A stretch of DNA of 51,016 nt. Origin: Mediterranea sp. (in: CFB group bacteria) (lineage in GTDB: Bacteria > Bacteroidota > Bacteroidia > Bacteroidales > Bacteroidaceae). Shown piece after piece: positions 17,301 to 24,883 of this stretch. The position numbers were made by a program, and so were the translations under genes. Each line of letters begins with the position of its first letter. The stretch's first letter is position 1. The stretch spans positions 1 to 51,016 of the forward strand of contig JAISHU010000036.1 of assembly GCA_031262385.1 (NCBI GenBank). Reading direction: 5' to 3'. Under the pieces are notes generated by a model that did not search any database, was not told the origin of the DNA, and saw nothing but the letters and a program-made list of their open reading frames with translations.

Positions 17301-17786
17301 GTAGCGGTTGTCGGCTTCGCCGTTGCCCAGCACCACTTCACCCAGCAGGTTGACGTTTTGTCCGATGTGCTGTTTGGAACGCTCTTCCAAGTGCTTGGTA
17401 AGCTTAGGACGTTCTTCGTTGAGAATAACTTTCGAGGTATCCGAACGCAGACGATACTTAATGATAGGTACCGCAATGAAATCGAAATAGTGTCCGAACC
17501 ATTGATACACTTTAAAGAGGAAAGCATCGCGGCGATTCAAAAATTTGGGTACGCCGTAGCGGTCGATAAGGGTTTTGATGCGTGCGGCGAGTTTGCGGCG
17601 GTCGCGTATCTGCGACGATTCGTCGAGCATCTTTACGAGGAATTTTTTGTCTTGCGGGCGCTGCACCATCACGGCATACTTGTGTTGTTCTTTGCGTTCG
17701 GCATCGGTAATGGTTTGTTCGCTCACGTTATATAGCTTCAGTACCCAGTCTTGTACTTCCGCCAAGGTTGGTTTGTTGTTGTCCAT
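14346..17786 (-). CDS. putA: Bifunctional proline dehydrogenase / L-glutamate gamma-semialdehyde dehydrogenase
   Basis: 1146 residues, in the range of PutA fusions. It oxidises proline to pyrroline-5-carboxylate (FAD) and on to glutamate (NAD). The proline dehydrogenase part covers about residues 80-470 (VKISGIYAQ, RLVKGANLEMETV, FEMLEGMADH, YLVRRMDENT). The aldehyde dehydrogenase part is about 540-1040, with SPWNFPCAIPIGG, GNTVILKP, ILTGGTDTAQ, AETGGKN and the catalytic Cys in GNAGQKCSA. The C-terminal 100 residues are less conserved. No N-terminal ribbon-helix-helix DNA-binding domain is visible, so it should not be its own repressor. It has a roughly 240-nt structured leader. proC, the opposite-direction enzyme, is also in this window, at 38195-38998. 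Confidence 0.93.
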   Translation of the reverse strand: MDNNKPTLAEVQDWVLKLYNVSEQTITDAERKEQHKYAVMVQRPQDKKFLVKMLDESSQIRDRRKLAARIKTLIDRYGVPKFLNRRDAFLFKVYQWFGHYFDFIAVPIIKYRLRSDTSKVILNEERPKLTKHLEERSKQHIGQNVNLLGEVVLGNGEADNRYHHYLEALEAPDINYISVKISGIYAQTHALNYEESYPELIRRMTELYQKAIDFPYIDAKGEKHTKFVNLDMEEYKDAHLTLRVFKATLSKPQFKNYTAGIVVQAYLPDAYGLQTELLDFARERVAAGGAPIKMRLVKGANLEMETVVSSLRGWPNPILPSKTEVDANYLHILDRALQPENAKVLHIGVASHNLFTISYAYLLSQKLGSGKWMTFEMLEGMADHVWRAQSQLGNHVILYAPVVKNEHFLNAVSYLVRRMDENTAPDNFLTHSFNLKPDTDTWHFLQKQFEDAYRMKEQVSQTPTRTQNRLKPYTPVPASDVMKNEPDTDFDLAWNQEWVRNIFAKWKKSAADTPEIIPLQIGKEEVVCEKRAKYFDRCQDDEVTVCEMSQANSEQVKQIIDIAEKDPAGWRNTTLEERHKIMYEAANRLSDMRGDLIGCMCAVTGKTVVEGDVEVSEGVDYARFYTTAMKKFAAMPDVDITPKGTVLVISPWNFPCAIPIGGIVAGLAGGNTVILKPATVAAPVARLFAQAFWEAGVPKEALQVIITDREALKVLTTAPAIKHIILTGGTDTAQNIARGNPATPLSAETGGKNVIILTASGDRDHAILNIVTSAFGNAGQKCSACSLLLVERSVYEDPNFQEKLKDAATSMKVGSVWDAGNVVGPMITNQNDKLLQGLTLEEGESWLIEPHFLDKKKYVLAPTVKWGVKPRNFTFRTELFGPMLSVACIENLQEGIDLVNGLDYGLTSGLQSLDEREQVLWKNSVMAGNLYINRGITGAIVNRQPFGGMKLSAFGGGIKAGGPNYCTCFVNIVDKGNSNVDFKTSYKQAYKEEFGRAHDWNQLHGEQNAFRYLPLKNMVLRLFPGDSGEEIQRVVFAAELCKTPLTVSFAPDDDRTAELKSYGCRTLKKETFDDFLTSLPLYERIRTCRADIPMQMYEAAARVDKYIATAKPVSNGRVELIHYIKEQSISFEYHRYGSISDVPPVE

Positions 17787-17825
17787 AATGTAAAAGTATT
17801 AAATGTGAAAGGTAAGAGATATAAC

Positions 17826-17876
17826 AAGCCACGGACGAACAATGATTCGTCCGGACGGCAGAGACATTCCGTCTCC
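17826..17876 (-). promoter_or_regulatory. Structured 5' leader of putA with alternative hairpins
   Basis: Within the putA leader, GGACGAA (17833-17839) pairs with TTCGTCC (17846-17852). Next to it, GACGG (17854-17858) can pair with CCGTC (17869-17873), or GAGAC (17861-17865) with GTCTC (17871-17875). The last two stems share bases and exclude each other. No T-run follows, so a translation- or stability-type control is more likely than termination, if it is regulatory at all. Confidence 0.45.
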
Positions 17877-17890
17877 GCATCCATACTATA

Positions 17891-17983
17891 TTAATAGGTG
17901 GGACTGAACATTACGGCACGATACCGGTGCAAGGTTTGGAGTGCTTGCTCGGAAAACCGGTCAAAAGGGATGGTTTTATTCAT
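17891..17983 (-). CDS. Possible 30-residue upstream ORF in the putA leader
   Basis: An ATG-to-TAA frame of 31 codons begins MNKTIPFDRFSEQALQTLHR and ends AVMFSPTY. It lies about 45 bp after the predicted start of transcription (element 18036-18043) and 104 bp before putA. It has no known family that I recognise. Its place between a good promoter and a hairpin region suggests a leader peptide or a small protein. The codons resemble the host's. Coding is not proven and the frame is short enough to occur by chance. Confidence 0.35.
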   Translation of the reverse strand: MNKTIPFDRFSEQALQTLHRYRAVMFSPTY

Positions 17984-18035
17984 ATCGTAGGTTATTAGAT
18001 GGGGGTAAACGAAAATGGTGTTTAAATGTTGGCGG

Positions 18036-18043
18036 CAAATATA
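18036..18043 (-). promoter_or_regulatory. Promoter (-7 element) for putA leader
   Basis: The minus strand reads TATATTTG, an exact TAnnTTTG match. Transcription would start near 18029, giving a leader of about 240 nt before the putA ATG. Confidence 0.6.
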
Positions 18044-18096
18044 ATGAATTGTTCAATTCGTCTACCACAAAAATAGTTAATTACAATCCCCTCAAT

Positions 18097-18192
18097 AAAA
18101 AAGTCCCGCCTTTCACGATTCACATCGGGACGGACGGGAGTCTTTTAAATGTTACAAAGTGGTTACGTAATTATGACTAACTATTCATTAAA
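18097..18192 (-). ncRNA. Candidate minus-strand small RNA upstream of putA
   Basis: On the minus strand GACCTTTG (18206-18199) is one base from TAnnTTTG, with TTG about 20 bp further upstream. About 60 nt downstream GTCCCG pairs with CGGGAC (plus coordinates 18126-18131 and 18103-18108), followed at once by six Ts (18102-18097), a good intrinsic terminator. The 95-nt segment between has no ORF on that strand. It ends before the putA promoter, so it would be a separate transcript. The plus-strand 79-codon frame across 17941-18180 has no family features. Confidence 0.4.
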
Positions 18193-18273
18193 TCTATGCT
18201 GCAAAGGTCGGGCTTTTGGCATACCTCCGCAATCCCTATAATGAGGTATAATGTTGTACGGTATAATCATTAA

Positions 18274-18286
18274 TAGGTATTACCTA
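18274..18286. promoter_or_regulatory. Short palindrome upstream of the glycosyltransferase promoter
   Basis: TAGGTATTACCTA is a perfect 6+6 palindrome around one base, preceded by two copies of GGTATAAT (18245-18265). It lies 76 bp before the -7 element at 18362. A regulator binding site is possible. No regulator gene adjoins it. Confidence 0.25.
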
Positions 18287-18361
18287 ACCATTGCGTGCTC
18301 CAAATAGCCCGCCAAACCCTTAAAATATAATAATGTAGCGGCGCTCTATATAAAAAAGGAT

Positions 18362-18369
18362 TACCTTTG
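18362..18369 (+). promoter_or_regulatory. Promoter (-7 element) for the glycosyltransferase-pyrC operon
   Basis: TACCTTTG matches TAnnTTTG, 28 bp before the ATG at 18397. It overlaps an in-frame upstream ATG at 18367, which therefore cannot be the true start. Confidence 0.75.
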
Positions 18370-18396
18370 TTTGCATCAAACATTAATCCTATCACT

Positions 18397-19137
18397 ATGC
18401 AGCCTTCGGACAGCATCGTTATCATCCCCACTTACAACGAGCGGGAGAACATAGAAAACATCATCCGCGCCGTCTTCGGTTTACAGAAGACCTTCCACAT
18501 ACTTGTGATAGAAGACGGTTCGCCCGACGGCACCGCGGATATTGTACGCCATTTACAAACAGAGTTTCCCGAGCGTCTTTTTATGATAGAGCGGACGGGT
18601 AAACAAGGCTTGGGTACCGCCTACATTGCCGGCTTCCGCTGGTCGCTGGAGCACAAGTACGACTACATTTTCGAAATGGATGCCGACTTCAGCCACAATC
18701 CCAAAGATTTACCACGTCTCTACACTGCCTGCGCCGAAGAGGGTGCCGACCTGTCGGTAGGCTCGCGTTACGTCAGCGGTGTCAATGTGGTGAACTGGCC
18801 TATCGGCAGGGTGCTGATGTCGTATTTCGCCTCGAAATATGTGCGCATCATCACCGGACTACCCGTACACGACACCACCGCCGGATTTGTGTGCTACCAC
18901 CGCCGCGTACTTAGTGCCATTGCATTAGACAAAATCCGCTTCAAGGGATATGCTTTCCAGATAGAGATGAAGTTTACCGCCTATCAGTTGGGATTTAAGA
19001 TACAAGAGGTGCCCGTGATTTTCGTCAACCGCGAGTTGGGAACCTCCAAAATGGACTCCAGTATCTTCGGCGAAGCAATGTTTGGAGTCATCCGATTGAA
19101 ATGGGACAGTCTGTTCTCTTCTAAAAAAACAGTATAA
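18397..19137 (+). CDS. Polyprenol-phosphate sugar (DPM1-like) glycosyltransferase, family 2
   Basis: 246 residues of the GT2 fold, close to dolichol-phosphate mannose synthase-type enzymes that load a hexose from a nucleotide sugar onto a polyprenyl phosphate. Residues 9-16 (IIPTYNER), the EDGSPDGT motif at 39-46 and the metal-binding DADFSH at 95-100 are all present, followed by GSRYVSG and a VHDTTAGFVCY acceptor segment. No C-terminal membrane helices are present, so it is a soluble or peripheral form. Start at 18397 because the alternative at 18367 lies in the promoter. Its stop shares one base with the pyrC start (TAATG). The sugar donor cannot be read from the sequence. Confidence 0.85.
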   Translation: MQPSDSIVIIPTYNERENIENIIRAVFGLQKTFHILVIEDGSPDGTADIVRHLQTEFPERLFMIERTGKQGLGTAYIAGFRWSLEHKYDYIFEMDADFSHNPKDLPRLYTACAEEGADLSVGSRYVSGVNVVNWPIGRVLMSYFASKYVRIITGLPVHDTTAGFVCYHRRVLSAIALDKIRFKGYAFQIEMKFTAYQLGFKIQEVPVIFVNRELGTSKMDSSIFGEAMFGVIRLKWDSLFSSKKTV

Positions 19138-20492
19138 TGAAAAAGACTTTAATACAGAATGCAACGCTGGTTAACGAGGGTCGTACGGCACAAGGCTCCG
19201 TCCTGATAATCGGCGATTACATCGGCGCCGTGTGGACAGATGCCGAGATTCCGAACAATATTCGCTACGATGAGGTGATTGATGCAACCGGTTGCTACCT
19301 GTTGCCGGGCGTCATTGACGACCATGTACACTTCCGTGAGCCGGGTTTGACCCGCAAGGGAGACATCTTCACCGAAAGCCGTGCTGCCGCGGCAGGAGGC
19401 GTAACCTCCATAATGGACATGCCCAATACCAGCCCTCCCACCGTGACGTTCGATGCACTGGAAGCCAAGCAAGAACTGCTTGCCGAACGATGCCTCGTAA
19501 ACCACTCGTGTTACTTTGGTGCTACCATGAACAATTACGACCTCTTCCGACGCTTAGACCGCACCCGCGTGTGTGGCATCAAACTCTTTATGGGTTCGAG
19601 CACCGGCAACATGCTGGTAAGCGGCAAAACCGTGCTGCAACAGATATTCCGTCACACCGAAGATATGTTGCTTGCCGTGCACTGCGAAGACCAACGTGTC
19701 ATTAAACGCAACATCGATTACTATTGCAGCCGCTACGGTTATACCGACGACATGCCCATTACGCGACATCCGTCGCTGCGTTCGGTCAATGCTTGCTACG
19801 ACTCTTCGCAGTTGGCTGTCCGCTTGGCTTCGGAAAACGGCACACGCCTGCACCTGTTGCACCTCACCACCGACAAAGAGGTGCAGATGCTCCGTCAGCA
19901 TACCGACCGCACCCGCATCAGTGCCGAAGTGTGTGTGGGTCACTTGTTGTTTACGGCAAACGATTACGCCACACTGGGTTCGCGCATCAAAGTCAACCCC
20001 GCCATTAAACGGGCACGTCACCGCATCGCCTTGCTCGACGCCGTAAAAGACGACATCGTCGATGTGATAGGCACCGATCACGCACCGCATCTACTTGCCG
20101 ACAAACAAGGTGGGGCGTTGAAAGCGGCATCGGGCATGCCTATCATTCAGTTTTCGCTGGTCAGCATGCTGGAACTCACCGACAAACACATCCTCCCCAT
20201 AGAAACGGTGGTAGAGAAGATGTGTCACGCACCGGCGCGCCTTTTTCATATTGCCAACCGCGGCTTTATCCGCGAAACTTATTATGCCGACTTGGTACTG
20301 GTGCGTCGCAGCGACCCGTGGCAGGTGACGCACGACAACATACTCAGCAAGTGCGGCTGGAGTCCGCTCGAAGGACACACCTTCCACTGGGAGGTGGTAA
20401 GTACGTTTGTCAACGGCAATCGAGTGTATCATCAAGGAAAAATTAACAAGACACACCGAGGCATATCCTTACGTTTCACACCATGGTTCTGA
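19137..20492 (+). CDS. pyrC: Dihydroorotase
   Basis: 451 residues of the long, class-I-type (PyrC/allantoinase-like) dihydroorotase, which closes carbamoyl-aspartate to dihydroorotate in pyrimidine synthesis. The binuclear zinc site is visible: His63 and His65 in DDHVHFREPG, the carboxylated Lys149 in GIKLFMGSS, His182 in AVHCED, His242 in LHLLHLTT, and Asp314 in GTDHAPH. It overlaps the upstream glycosyltransferase by one base and the downstream MetH-domain gene by 10 bp, so the three are surely cotranscribed and translationally coupled. Confidence 0.95.
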   Translation: MKKTLIQNATLVNEGRTAQGSVLIIGDYIGAVWTDAEIPNNIRYDEVIDATGCYLLPGVIDDHVHFREPGLTRKGDIFTESRAAAAGGVTSIMDMPNTSPPTVTFDALEAKQELLAERCLVNHSCYFGATMNNYDLFRRLDRTRVCGIKLFMGSSTGNMLVSGKTVLQQIFRHTEDMLLAVHCEDQRVIKRNIDYYCSRYGYTDDMPITRHPSLRSVNACYDSSQLAVRLASENGTRLHLLHLTTDKEVQMLRQHTDRTRISAEVCVGHLLFTANDYATLGSRIKVNPAIKRARHRIALLDAVKDDIVDVIGTDHAPHLLADKQGGALKAASGMPIIQFSLVSMLELTDKHILPIETVVEKMCHAPARLFHIANRGFIRETYYADLVLVRRSDPWQVTHDNILSKCGWSPLEGHTFHWEVVSTFVNGNRVYHQGKINKTHRGISLRFTPWF

Positions 20493-21289
20493 CTTATACC
20501 GCACGCGACCTGACGCCCTACATCAGTTGGGCTTACTTTTATCATGCTTGGAGAGTTCCTCCTAAAAGTGCCGATGCCGCCGAATTGCGTGCCGATGCCG
20601 AACAATGGCTTGCCGAATTGGGTGATATGCCTTGTGCGCGTGCCCTCTTCCGCCTGTGCAAAGCTTGCTCGGACGGCGACAACCTCTATATTGACGACAC
20701 TTTCTTCCCATTGCTGCGCCAGCAGACGCCCCATGCCGACGGCTCGCCGTTGCTCTGTCTGAGTGACTTTGTCCGCCCGTGCAGCACCGGCATCCCCGAC
20801 ACCGTAGGCGTGTTTGCCACTACGTGCGACGTCAATGTGGAGCAGGCGTACATCGACGACCCCTACAAACATCTTATGGCGCAGTCGCTTACCGACCGTT
20901 TAGCGGAAGCGGCAGCCGAAAAGATGCACGAGTATGTGCGTCGCGTGGCTTGGGGTTATGCGCCCGACGAACAACTCTCCATGGAGCAGTTGCTTCGCGA
21001 GGAGTACCAAGGCATTCGTCCCGCCGTAGGTTACCCTTCGCTACCCGACCAATCGGTGAACTTCCGCCTCAACGAACTGCTGCACATGGAGCAAATAGGT
21101 ATTACACTCACCGAAAACGGAGCCATGCATCCGCACGCTTCGGTTTGCGGACTGATGTTGGCACATCCCGCCTCGCGTTATTTCAACATCGGCAAGATAG
21201 GCGAAGACCAACTGACCGACTATGCCCGGCGCAGCGATATGTCGCTCGAACAAGCACGTAAGTTCTTGGCGGCAAATTTAATGGATTGA
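20483..21289 (+). CDS. Standalone methionine synthase (MetH) activation-domain protein
   Basis: 268 residues. The C-terminal half carries the hallmark of the B12-dependent methionine synthase activation domain: GIRPAVGYPSLPDQS, then IGITLTENGAMHPHASVCGL, a stretch that in MetH binds S-adenosylmethionine. Residues 1-120 are the helical front part of the same domain. No methyltransferase, homocysteine or cobalamin domain is present, so this is a separate reactivation subunit that presumably acts on a MetH encoded elsewhere, reductively remethylating cob(II)alamin. The start ATG lies inside the end of pyrC (10-bp overlap). Confidence 0.85.
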   Translation: MVLTYTARDLTPYISWAYFYHAWRVPPKSADAAELRADAEQWLAELGDMPCARALFRLCKACSDGDNLYIDDTFFPLLRQQTPHADGSPLLCLSDFVRPCSTGIPDTVGVFATTCDVNVEQAYIDDPYKHLMAQSLTDRLAEAAAEKMHEYVRRVAWGYAPDEQLSMEQLLREEYQGIRPAVGYPSLPDQSVNFRLNELLHMEQIGITLTENGAMHPHASVCGLMLAHPASRYFNIGKIGEDQLTDYARRSDMSLEQARKFLAANLMD

Positions 21290-21305
21290 GAGAGAATACG
21301 ATTGT

Positions 21306-21510
21306 GATGACAACGAAATACGAACAAGTTTAGAAAACTCAGTGATTGAGCATCGTCATTCACGTGATTGAGTTTTGTAACTCAGTGATTGAGCATCGCC
21401 ATTCACGTGATTAGGCTTTGTAACTCAGTGATTGAACGCCCCAATTCAATTCATTGAATCTTTGAGACAATTAGAGTTTACGTGTGGTTATGACGAGGCA
21501 CGCACAGATA
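21306..21510. repeat. Interspersed element, family A copy 2 (inverted)
   Basis: Reverse-oriented relative of 430-690. It opens with GACAACGAAATACGAAC and TTTAGAAAACTCAGTGATTG, carries an array at 21338-21435 whose GTGATT cores are spaced 22, 21, 22 and 21 nt (a 43-nt double unit), and closes with TTGAGACAATTAGAGTTTACG. It has about five units where copy 1 has seven, so array length varies. It sits between the convergent pyrC operon and tyrS. Confidence 0.85.
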
Positions 21511-21532
21511 TTAAAAATGCGGCTGAATGCAG

Positions 21533-21619
21533 ATTTTTTACCTTCAGCTCCTATCTTTCAGCCGAACTTTCAGTCTATAAAACAGTTACAAGCCGGCTGA
21601 AGAGCTGAAGGCAAAAATC
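21533..21619. repeat. Imperfect inverted repeat between pyrC operon and tyrS
   Basis: CCTTCAGCTC (21541-21550) pairs with GAGCTGAAGG (21602-21611), and TTCAGCCG (21557-21564) with CGGCTGAA (21594-21601), with a 6-nt bulge on the left. The stem extends into a T-run on the left and an A-run on the right. That is the reverse of an intrinsic terminator on either strand. Together with the family A copy this accounts for the gene-free 21290-21643 stretch. Confidence 0.7.
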
Positions 21620-21643
21620 GGGGTGCTATTTTAGGGGGAGTTT

Positions 21644-22936
21644 TTACTTCGCAATCAACAAATAATAATTCTTTTTGCCTCGCTGCACCATCAGGTATTT
21701 GTCGTTCAGCAGATCGGCGGTACCGATAACACGGTCGTAAACATCGAGCTTCTCTTTGTTGACCGAGATACCTCCGCTTTGTGCCAGCTTGCGCATTTCG
21801 CCTTTCGAGGGGAACACGGCGGCTTGCTCCACAAAGAGGTCTACGGCTTTGACGCCGGCGGCAAGAGCATCGCGCGAAATCTCGAATTGCGGTACGCCTT
21901 CGAACACAGCGAGCAACGTATCTTCGTCCAACTTCTTCAGCGCATCCGAAGTGGCGTTACCGAACAAGATAGCCGAAGCTTCCACGGCAGCTTGGTAGTC
22001 GGCTTCGGAGTGTACCATGGTAGTTACCTCTTGTGCCAACCGCTTCTGTAACACACGCAAGTGAGGGGCTGTTTCGTGTTCGGCTACGAGTGCGTCGATT
22101 TCGTCTTTGCCGAGCAAAGTAAATATCTTGATGTAGCGTGCCGCATCGGCATCGCTTACGTTAAGCCAGAATTGATAGAATTTGTAGGGAGAAGTATAGC
22201 GCGGATCCAGCCATACGTTACCCGATTCGGTTTTGCCGAATTTACCTCCGTCGGCTTTGGTAATCAGCGGGCAGGTAAGGGCAAAGGCTTCGCCTCCGTT
22301 GGTGCGGCGTATCAGTTCGGTACCGGTGGTGATGTTACCCCATTGGTCGGAACCACCCATTTGCAATTTGCAACCTTTGGTTTCGTACAGGTGCAGGTAG
22401 TCGTAGGCTTGCAACAGTTGATAGGTAAATTCGGTAAACGACAGTCCGTCGCGTGCTTCACCGTTGAGGCGTTTTTTGACAGACTCTTTCGCCATCATAT
22501 AATTAACGGTGATGTGTTTGCCTACTTCGCGCGCAAAGTCCAAAAAGGTGAAATTCTTCATCCAATCGTAGTTGTTCACCAGTTCGGCGCGGTTGGGTGC
22601 GTCCGATTCAAAATCCAGAAACTTTGCCAACTGCTTCTTCATACACTCTTGGTTATGCTGCAGCGTCTCTTCGTTAAGCAGATTGCGTTCGGCCGACTTG
22701 CCCGAAGGGTCGCCAATCATTCCGGTGGCTCCACCCACCAATGCCAACGGTTTGTGTCCGTTGTGTTGCAGATGGCGCAACATCATCAAGCCGCACAAGT
22801 GTCCGATGTGTAGCGAATCGGCTGTAGGGTCGAAACCCACATAAGCCGTTACATGTTCTTTAGCCAATAGTTCTTCTGTTCCGGGCATCATGTCGTGGAG
22901 CATGCCACGCCATTTCAATTCTTCTACGAAATTCAT
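21644..22936 (-). CDS. tyrS: Tyrosyl-tRNA synthetase
   Basis: 430 residues, the usual bacterial TyrS length. It charges tRNA-Tyr in the cytoplasm. Class I signatures are present: HIGH at residues 43-46 and KFGKT (the KMSKS loop) near residue 230. The tyrosine-binding [10 protein letters not shown] is at 32-41 and [10 protein letters not shown] is near 190. The C-terminal 65 residues form the S4-like RNA-binding domain ([11 protein letters not shown]). Start at the ATG, 33 bp after a TAnnTTTG element. Confidence 0.97.
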   Translation of the reverse strand: MNFVEELKWRGMLHDMMPGTEELLAKEHVTAYVGFDPTADSLHIGHLCGLMMLRHLQHNGHKPLALVGGATGMIGDPSGKSAERNLLNEETLQHNQECMKKQLAKFLDFESDAPNRAELVNNYDWMKNFTFLDFAREVGKHITVNYMMAKESVKKRLNGEARDGLSFTEFTYQLLQAYDYLHLYETKGCKLQMGGSDQWGNITTGTELIRRTNGGEAFALTCPLITKADGGKFGKTESGNVWLDPRYTSPYKFYQFWLNVSDADAARYIKIFTLLGKDEIDALVAEHETAPHLRVLQKRLAQEVTTMVHSEADYQAAVEASAILFGNATSDALKKLDEDTLLAVFEGVPQFEISRDALAAGVKAVDLFVEQAAVFPSKGEMRKLAQSGGISVNKEKLDVYDRVIGTADLLNDKYLMVQRGKKNYYLLIAK

Positions 22937-22969
22937 CGAATGATTCTTTATTTAATGGTTTATGGGGTG

Positions 22970-22977
22970 CAAAAGTA
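22970..22977 (-). promoter_or_regulatory. Promoter (-7 element) for tyrS
   Basis: The minus strand reads TACTTTTG, 33 bp before the tyrS ATG. It is arranged divergently from the 23022-23029 element. Confidence 0.7.
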
Positions 22978-23021
22978 CTTACTTTTTTTATCGGCTACGC
23001 TCATAAATCACACTTTTTGTG

Positions 23022-23029
23022 TATGTTTG
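23022..23029 (+). promoter_or_regulatory. Promoter (-7 element) for the GNAT-like gene
   Basis: TATGTTTG matches TAnnTTTG, 20 bp before the ATG at 23050, which gives a very short leader. Confidence 0.6.
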
Positions 23030-23049
23030 CGCAGTTTTAAACTACAATT

Positions 23050-24189
23050 ATGTCAACTACCATTCAAAAAGTGGCGACTAAACGCGAGCTGAACCGCTTT
23101 ATTCGCTTCAACTACAAGCTGTACAAAACCAGTCAGTACTCAGTCCCCGACCTCTTCGACGATATGCTGCTTACGTTCAACAAAAAGCGAAATGCGGCAT
23201 TTGAGTTTTGCGAGGCGGATTATTTTTTAGCTTACAAAGAAGGGAAGATTGTGGGACGTGTGGCGGCAATCATAAACCACCGTGCCAACGAAACATGGAA
23301 CAAGAAAGAAGTACGTTTCGGCTGGATAGATTTTATCGACGATGCCGAAGTATCCGAAGCACTACTGAAGTGCGTGGAAGAGTGGGGAAAAGAACGGGGG
23401 ATGACCGATGTCGTGGGACCGTTGGGATTTACCGACCTCGACGCCGAAGGGATGCTCATCGAAGGCTACGACCAACTGAGCACCATGGCCACCACATACA
23501 ATTATTCCTATTACCCCGAGCACATGGAACGGCTGGGCTTTCGTAAAGAAGCCGACTGGGTGGAATACCAAATATACATCCCCGAAACCATTCCCGACAA
23601 GCATAAACGCATTGCCGAACTGGTGCAGCGCAAATACAATCTGCAAGTGCGCAAATACAGCTCACGCAAGAAGATTGCCCGCGAATACGGGCAAGCAATC
23701 TTCGACTTGGTAAACGAAGCCTACAAACCACTCTACGGTTATTCGGCTTTAACCCAACATCAAATAGACCAATACATTAAGATATACCTCGGCGTACTCG
23801 ACCTGCGTATGGTGTCGCTCATCACCGAAGCCGACGGGACATTGGTGGCGGTGGGCATCTCCATGCCTTCGCTGTCGGTAGCCCTGCAAAAAGCACACGG
23901 ACGGTTGCTCCCCTTCGGCTGGTACTACCTGCTAAAGGCACTGTTTATGAAACGTCGTTCCAAGGTACTCGACCTGCTGCTGGTAGCCGTGAAACCCGAA
24001 TACCAAAACAAAGGGGTGAATGCACTGCTGTTTGTCGACCTGATACAAGCCTACCAAAAACTGGGCTTCGAATATGCCGAAAGCAATCCCGAACTGGAAC
24101 TTAATAATAAGGTGCAGGCGCAATGGGAATACTTTGAAACCCGACAGCACAAACGCCGCAGGGCTTACACCAAAGAGATAAAGGTATAA
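23050..24189 (+). CDS. GNAT-fold N-acetyltransferase-like protein
   Basis: 379 residues of a conserved Bacteroidetes family with a GNAT-like fold. The N-terminal half has FRFNYKLYKTSQYSVPDL-like sequence, the ADYFLAYKEGKIVGRVAAI strand pair and EERGM-type helices ending in VVGPLGFTDLDAEGM. The C-terminal half has LLVAVKPEYQNKGVNALLF, which resembles the acetyl-CoA-binding motif A (V.P.YQ.KG...L). Two GNAT-like halves in one chain are likely. The substrate is unknown. Monocistronic by position, with its own promoter; the AT-rich pair follows with a new promoter. Confidence 0.7.
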   Translation: MSTTIQKVATKRELNRFIRFNYKLYKTSQYSVPDLFDDMLLTFNKKRNAAFEFCEADYFLAYKEGKIVGRVAAIINHRANETWNKKEVRFGWIDFIDDAEVSEALLKCVEEWGKERGMTDVVGPLGFTDLDAEGMLIEGYDQLSTMATTYNYSYYPEHMERLGFRKEADWVEYQIYIPETIPDKHKRIAELVQRKYNLQVRKYSSRKKIAREYGQAIFDLVNEAYKPLYGYSALTQHQIDQYIKIYLGVLDLRMVSLITEADGTLVAVGISMPSLSVALQKAHGRLLPFGWYYLLKALFMKRRSKVLDLLLVAVKPEYQNKGVNALLFVDLIQAYQKLGFEYAESNPELELNNKVQAQWEYFETRQHKRRRAYTKEIKV

Positions 24190-24236
24190 TGGTATCATAC
24201 ATGTTGTATAACATAAAAAAGAAAAGAAAAAGTTCA

Positions 24237-24244
24237 TAACTTTG
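24237..24244 (+). promoter_or_regulatory. Promoter (-7 element) for the AT-rich two-gene module
   Basis: TAACTTTG matches TAnnTTTG, 103 bp before the first ATG at 24347. The leader is AT-rich and includes TTGACATATTATACATAT just downstream. No hairpin stands out. Confidence 0.6.
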
Positions 24245-24346
24245 CGGCTTGACATATTATACATATGCAATACCATGAACTATATAAACTTTATAAATGT
24301 TTATAATTTATAGTACCAAATCACCAATAAACAAACTTCTACACTC

Positions 24347-24883
24347 ATGAACGATTACGAATCTTACATCAACAAATTGGCTGATGAAGGTAGAAATGAA
24401 ATTTTCTATAATTCAAGTGATGCCCATGCTGCTATTGTGCTCAGAGCATTAGCTAAACACGCGAAAAAGGAAATTAGAATCTTATGTAAAAACATGTGCA
24501 CTGACGTATCAAACAATAAAGATTATCTAAGTTTGCTTGAGAAATTCTTACGCGAAAACAGTTCACATATTATTAGCGTTTTGTTTACTGATTACTCTGA
24601 TTCTTTCTGTGACCTACCAGTAGGGAAACTATTTCAAAGATATGGCAATCAGGTCACGTTGCGGGCATTAAATAATATTTCTATTTTGTACAATGAGAAA
24701 CCTGTTCATTTTACGGTAGTAGATGGCATTGCGTTTCGTATAGAAACAGATATTGATAATAAAATGGCTTTTGGGAATTTTAACTCTCCGGAGCAAGCTA
24801 AGGTTTTAGACACTGTCTTCCAAACATACTCTGCTCGGGCTGAACATCTTCCATCGCTTTCACCCTGTCTGTGTGCCATATGA
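24347..24883 (+). CDS. Phospholipase-D-like domain protein with degenerate HKD motif (first gene of AT-rich module)
   Basis: 178 residues, unlike any named family I recognise with certainty. The pattern is that of a single phospholipase-D-like half: an opening NSSDAHAAIVLRALAKHA helix, a strand KEIRILCKNM, a second helix-strand pair ending SVLFTDY, and then KPVHFTVVDGIAFRIE followed by GNFNSPE. The PLD motif HxKx4D appears as His121-Phe-Thr123 with Asp126, so the catalytic Lys is replaced by Thr, and GSxN appears as GNFN (143-146). A binding rather than catalytic role is therefore likely. No signal peptide or membrane segment. Codons are much more AT-rich than in the neighbours. It overlaps the next gene by ATGA, so the two are coupled. 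Confidence 0.55.
   Translation: MNDYESYINKLADEGRNEIFYNSSDAHAAIVLRALAKHAKKEIRILCKNMCTDVSNNKDYLSLLEKFLRENSSHIISVLFTDYSDSFCDLPVGKLFQRYGNQVTLRALNNISILYNEKPVHFTVVDGIAFRIETDIDNKMAFGNFNSPEQAKVLDTVFQTYSARAEHLPSLSPCLCAI

Noticed and set aside
17787-18060. A known riboswitch upstream of putA
   Set aside because: I see no conserved core of a known class (for example TPP, cobalamin or SAM motifs); only simple hairpins.
17941-18180. 79-codon plus-strand frame opposite the putA leader
   Set aside because: No family, no promoter on that strand, and it overlaps a better supported minus-strand leader and terminator.
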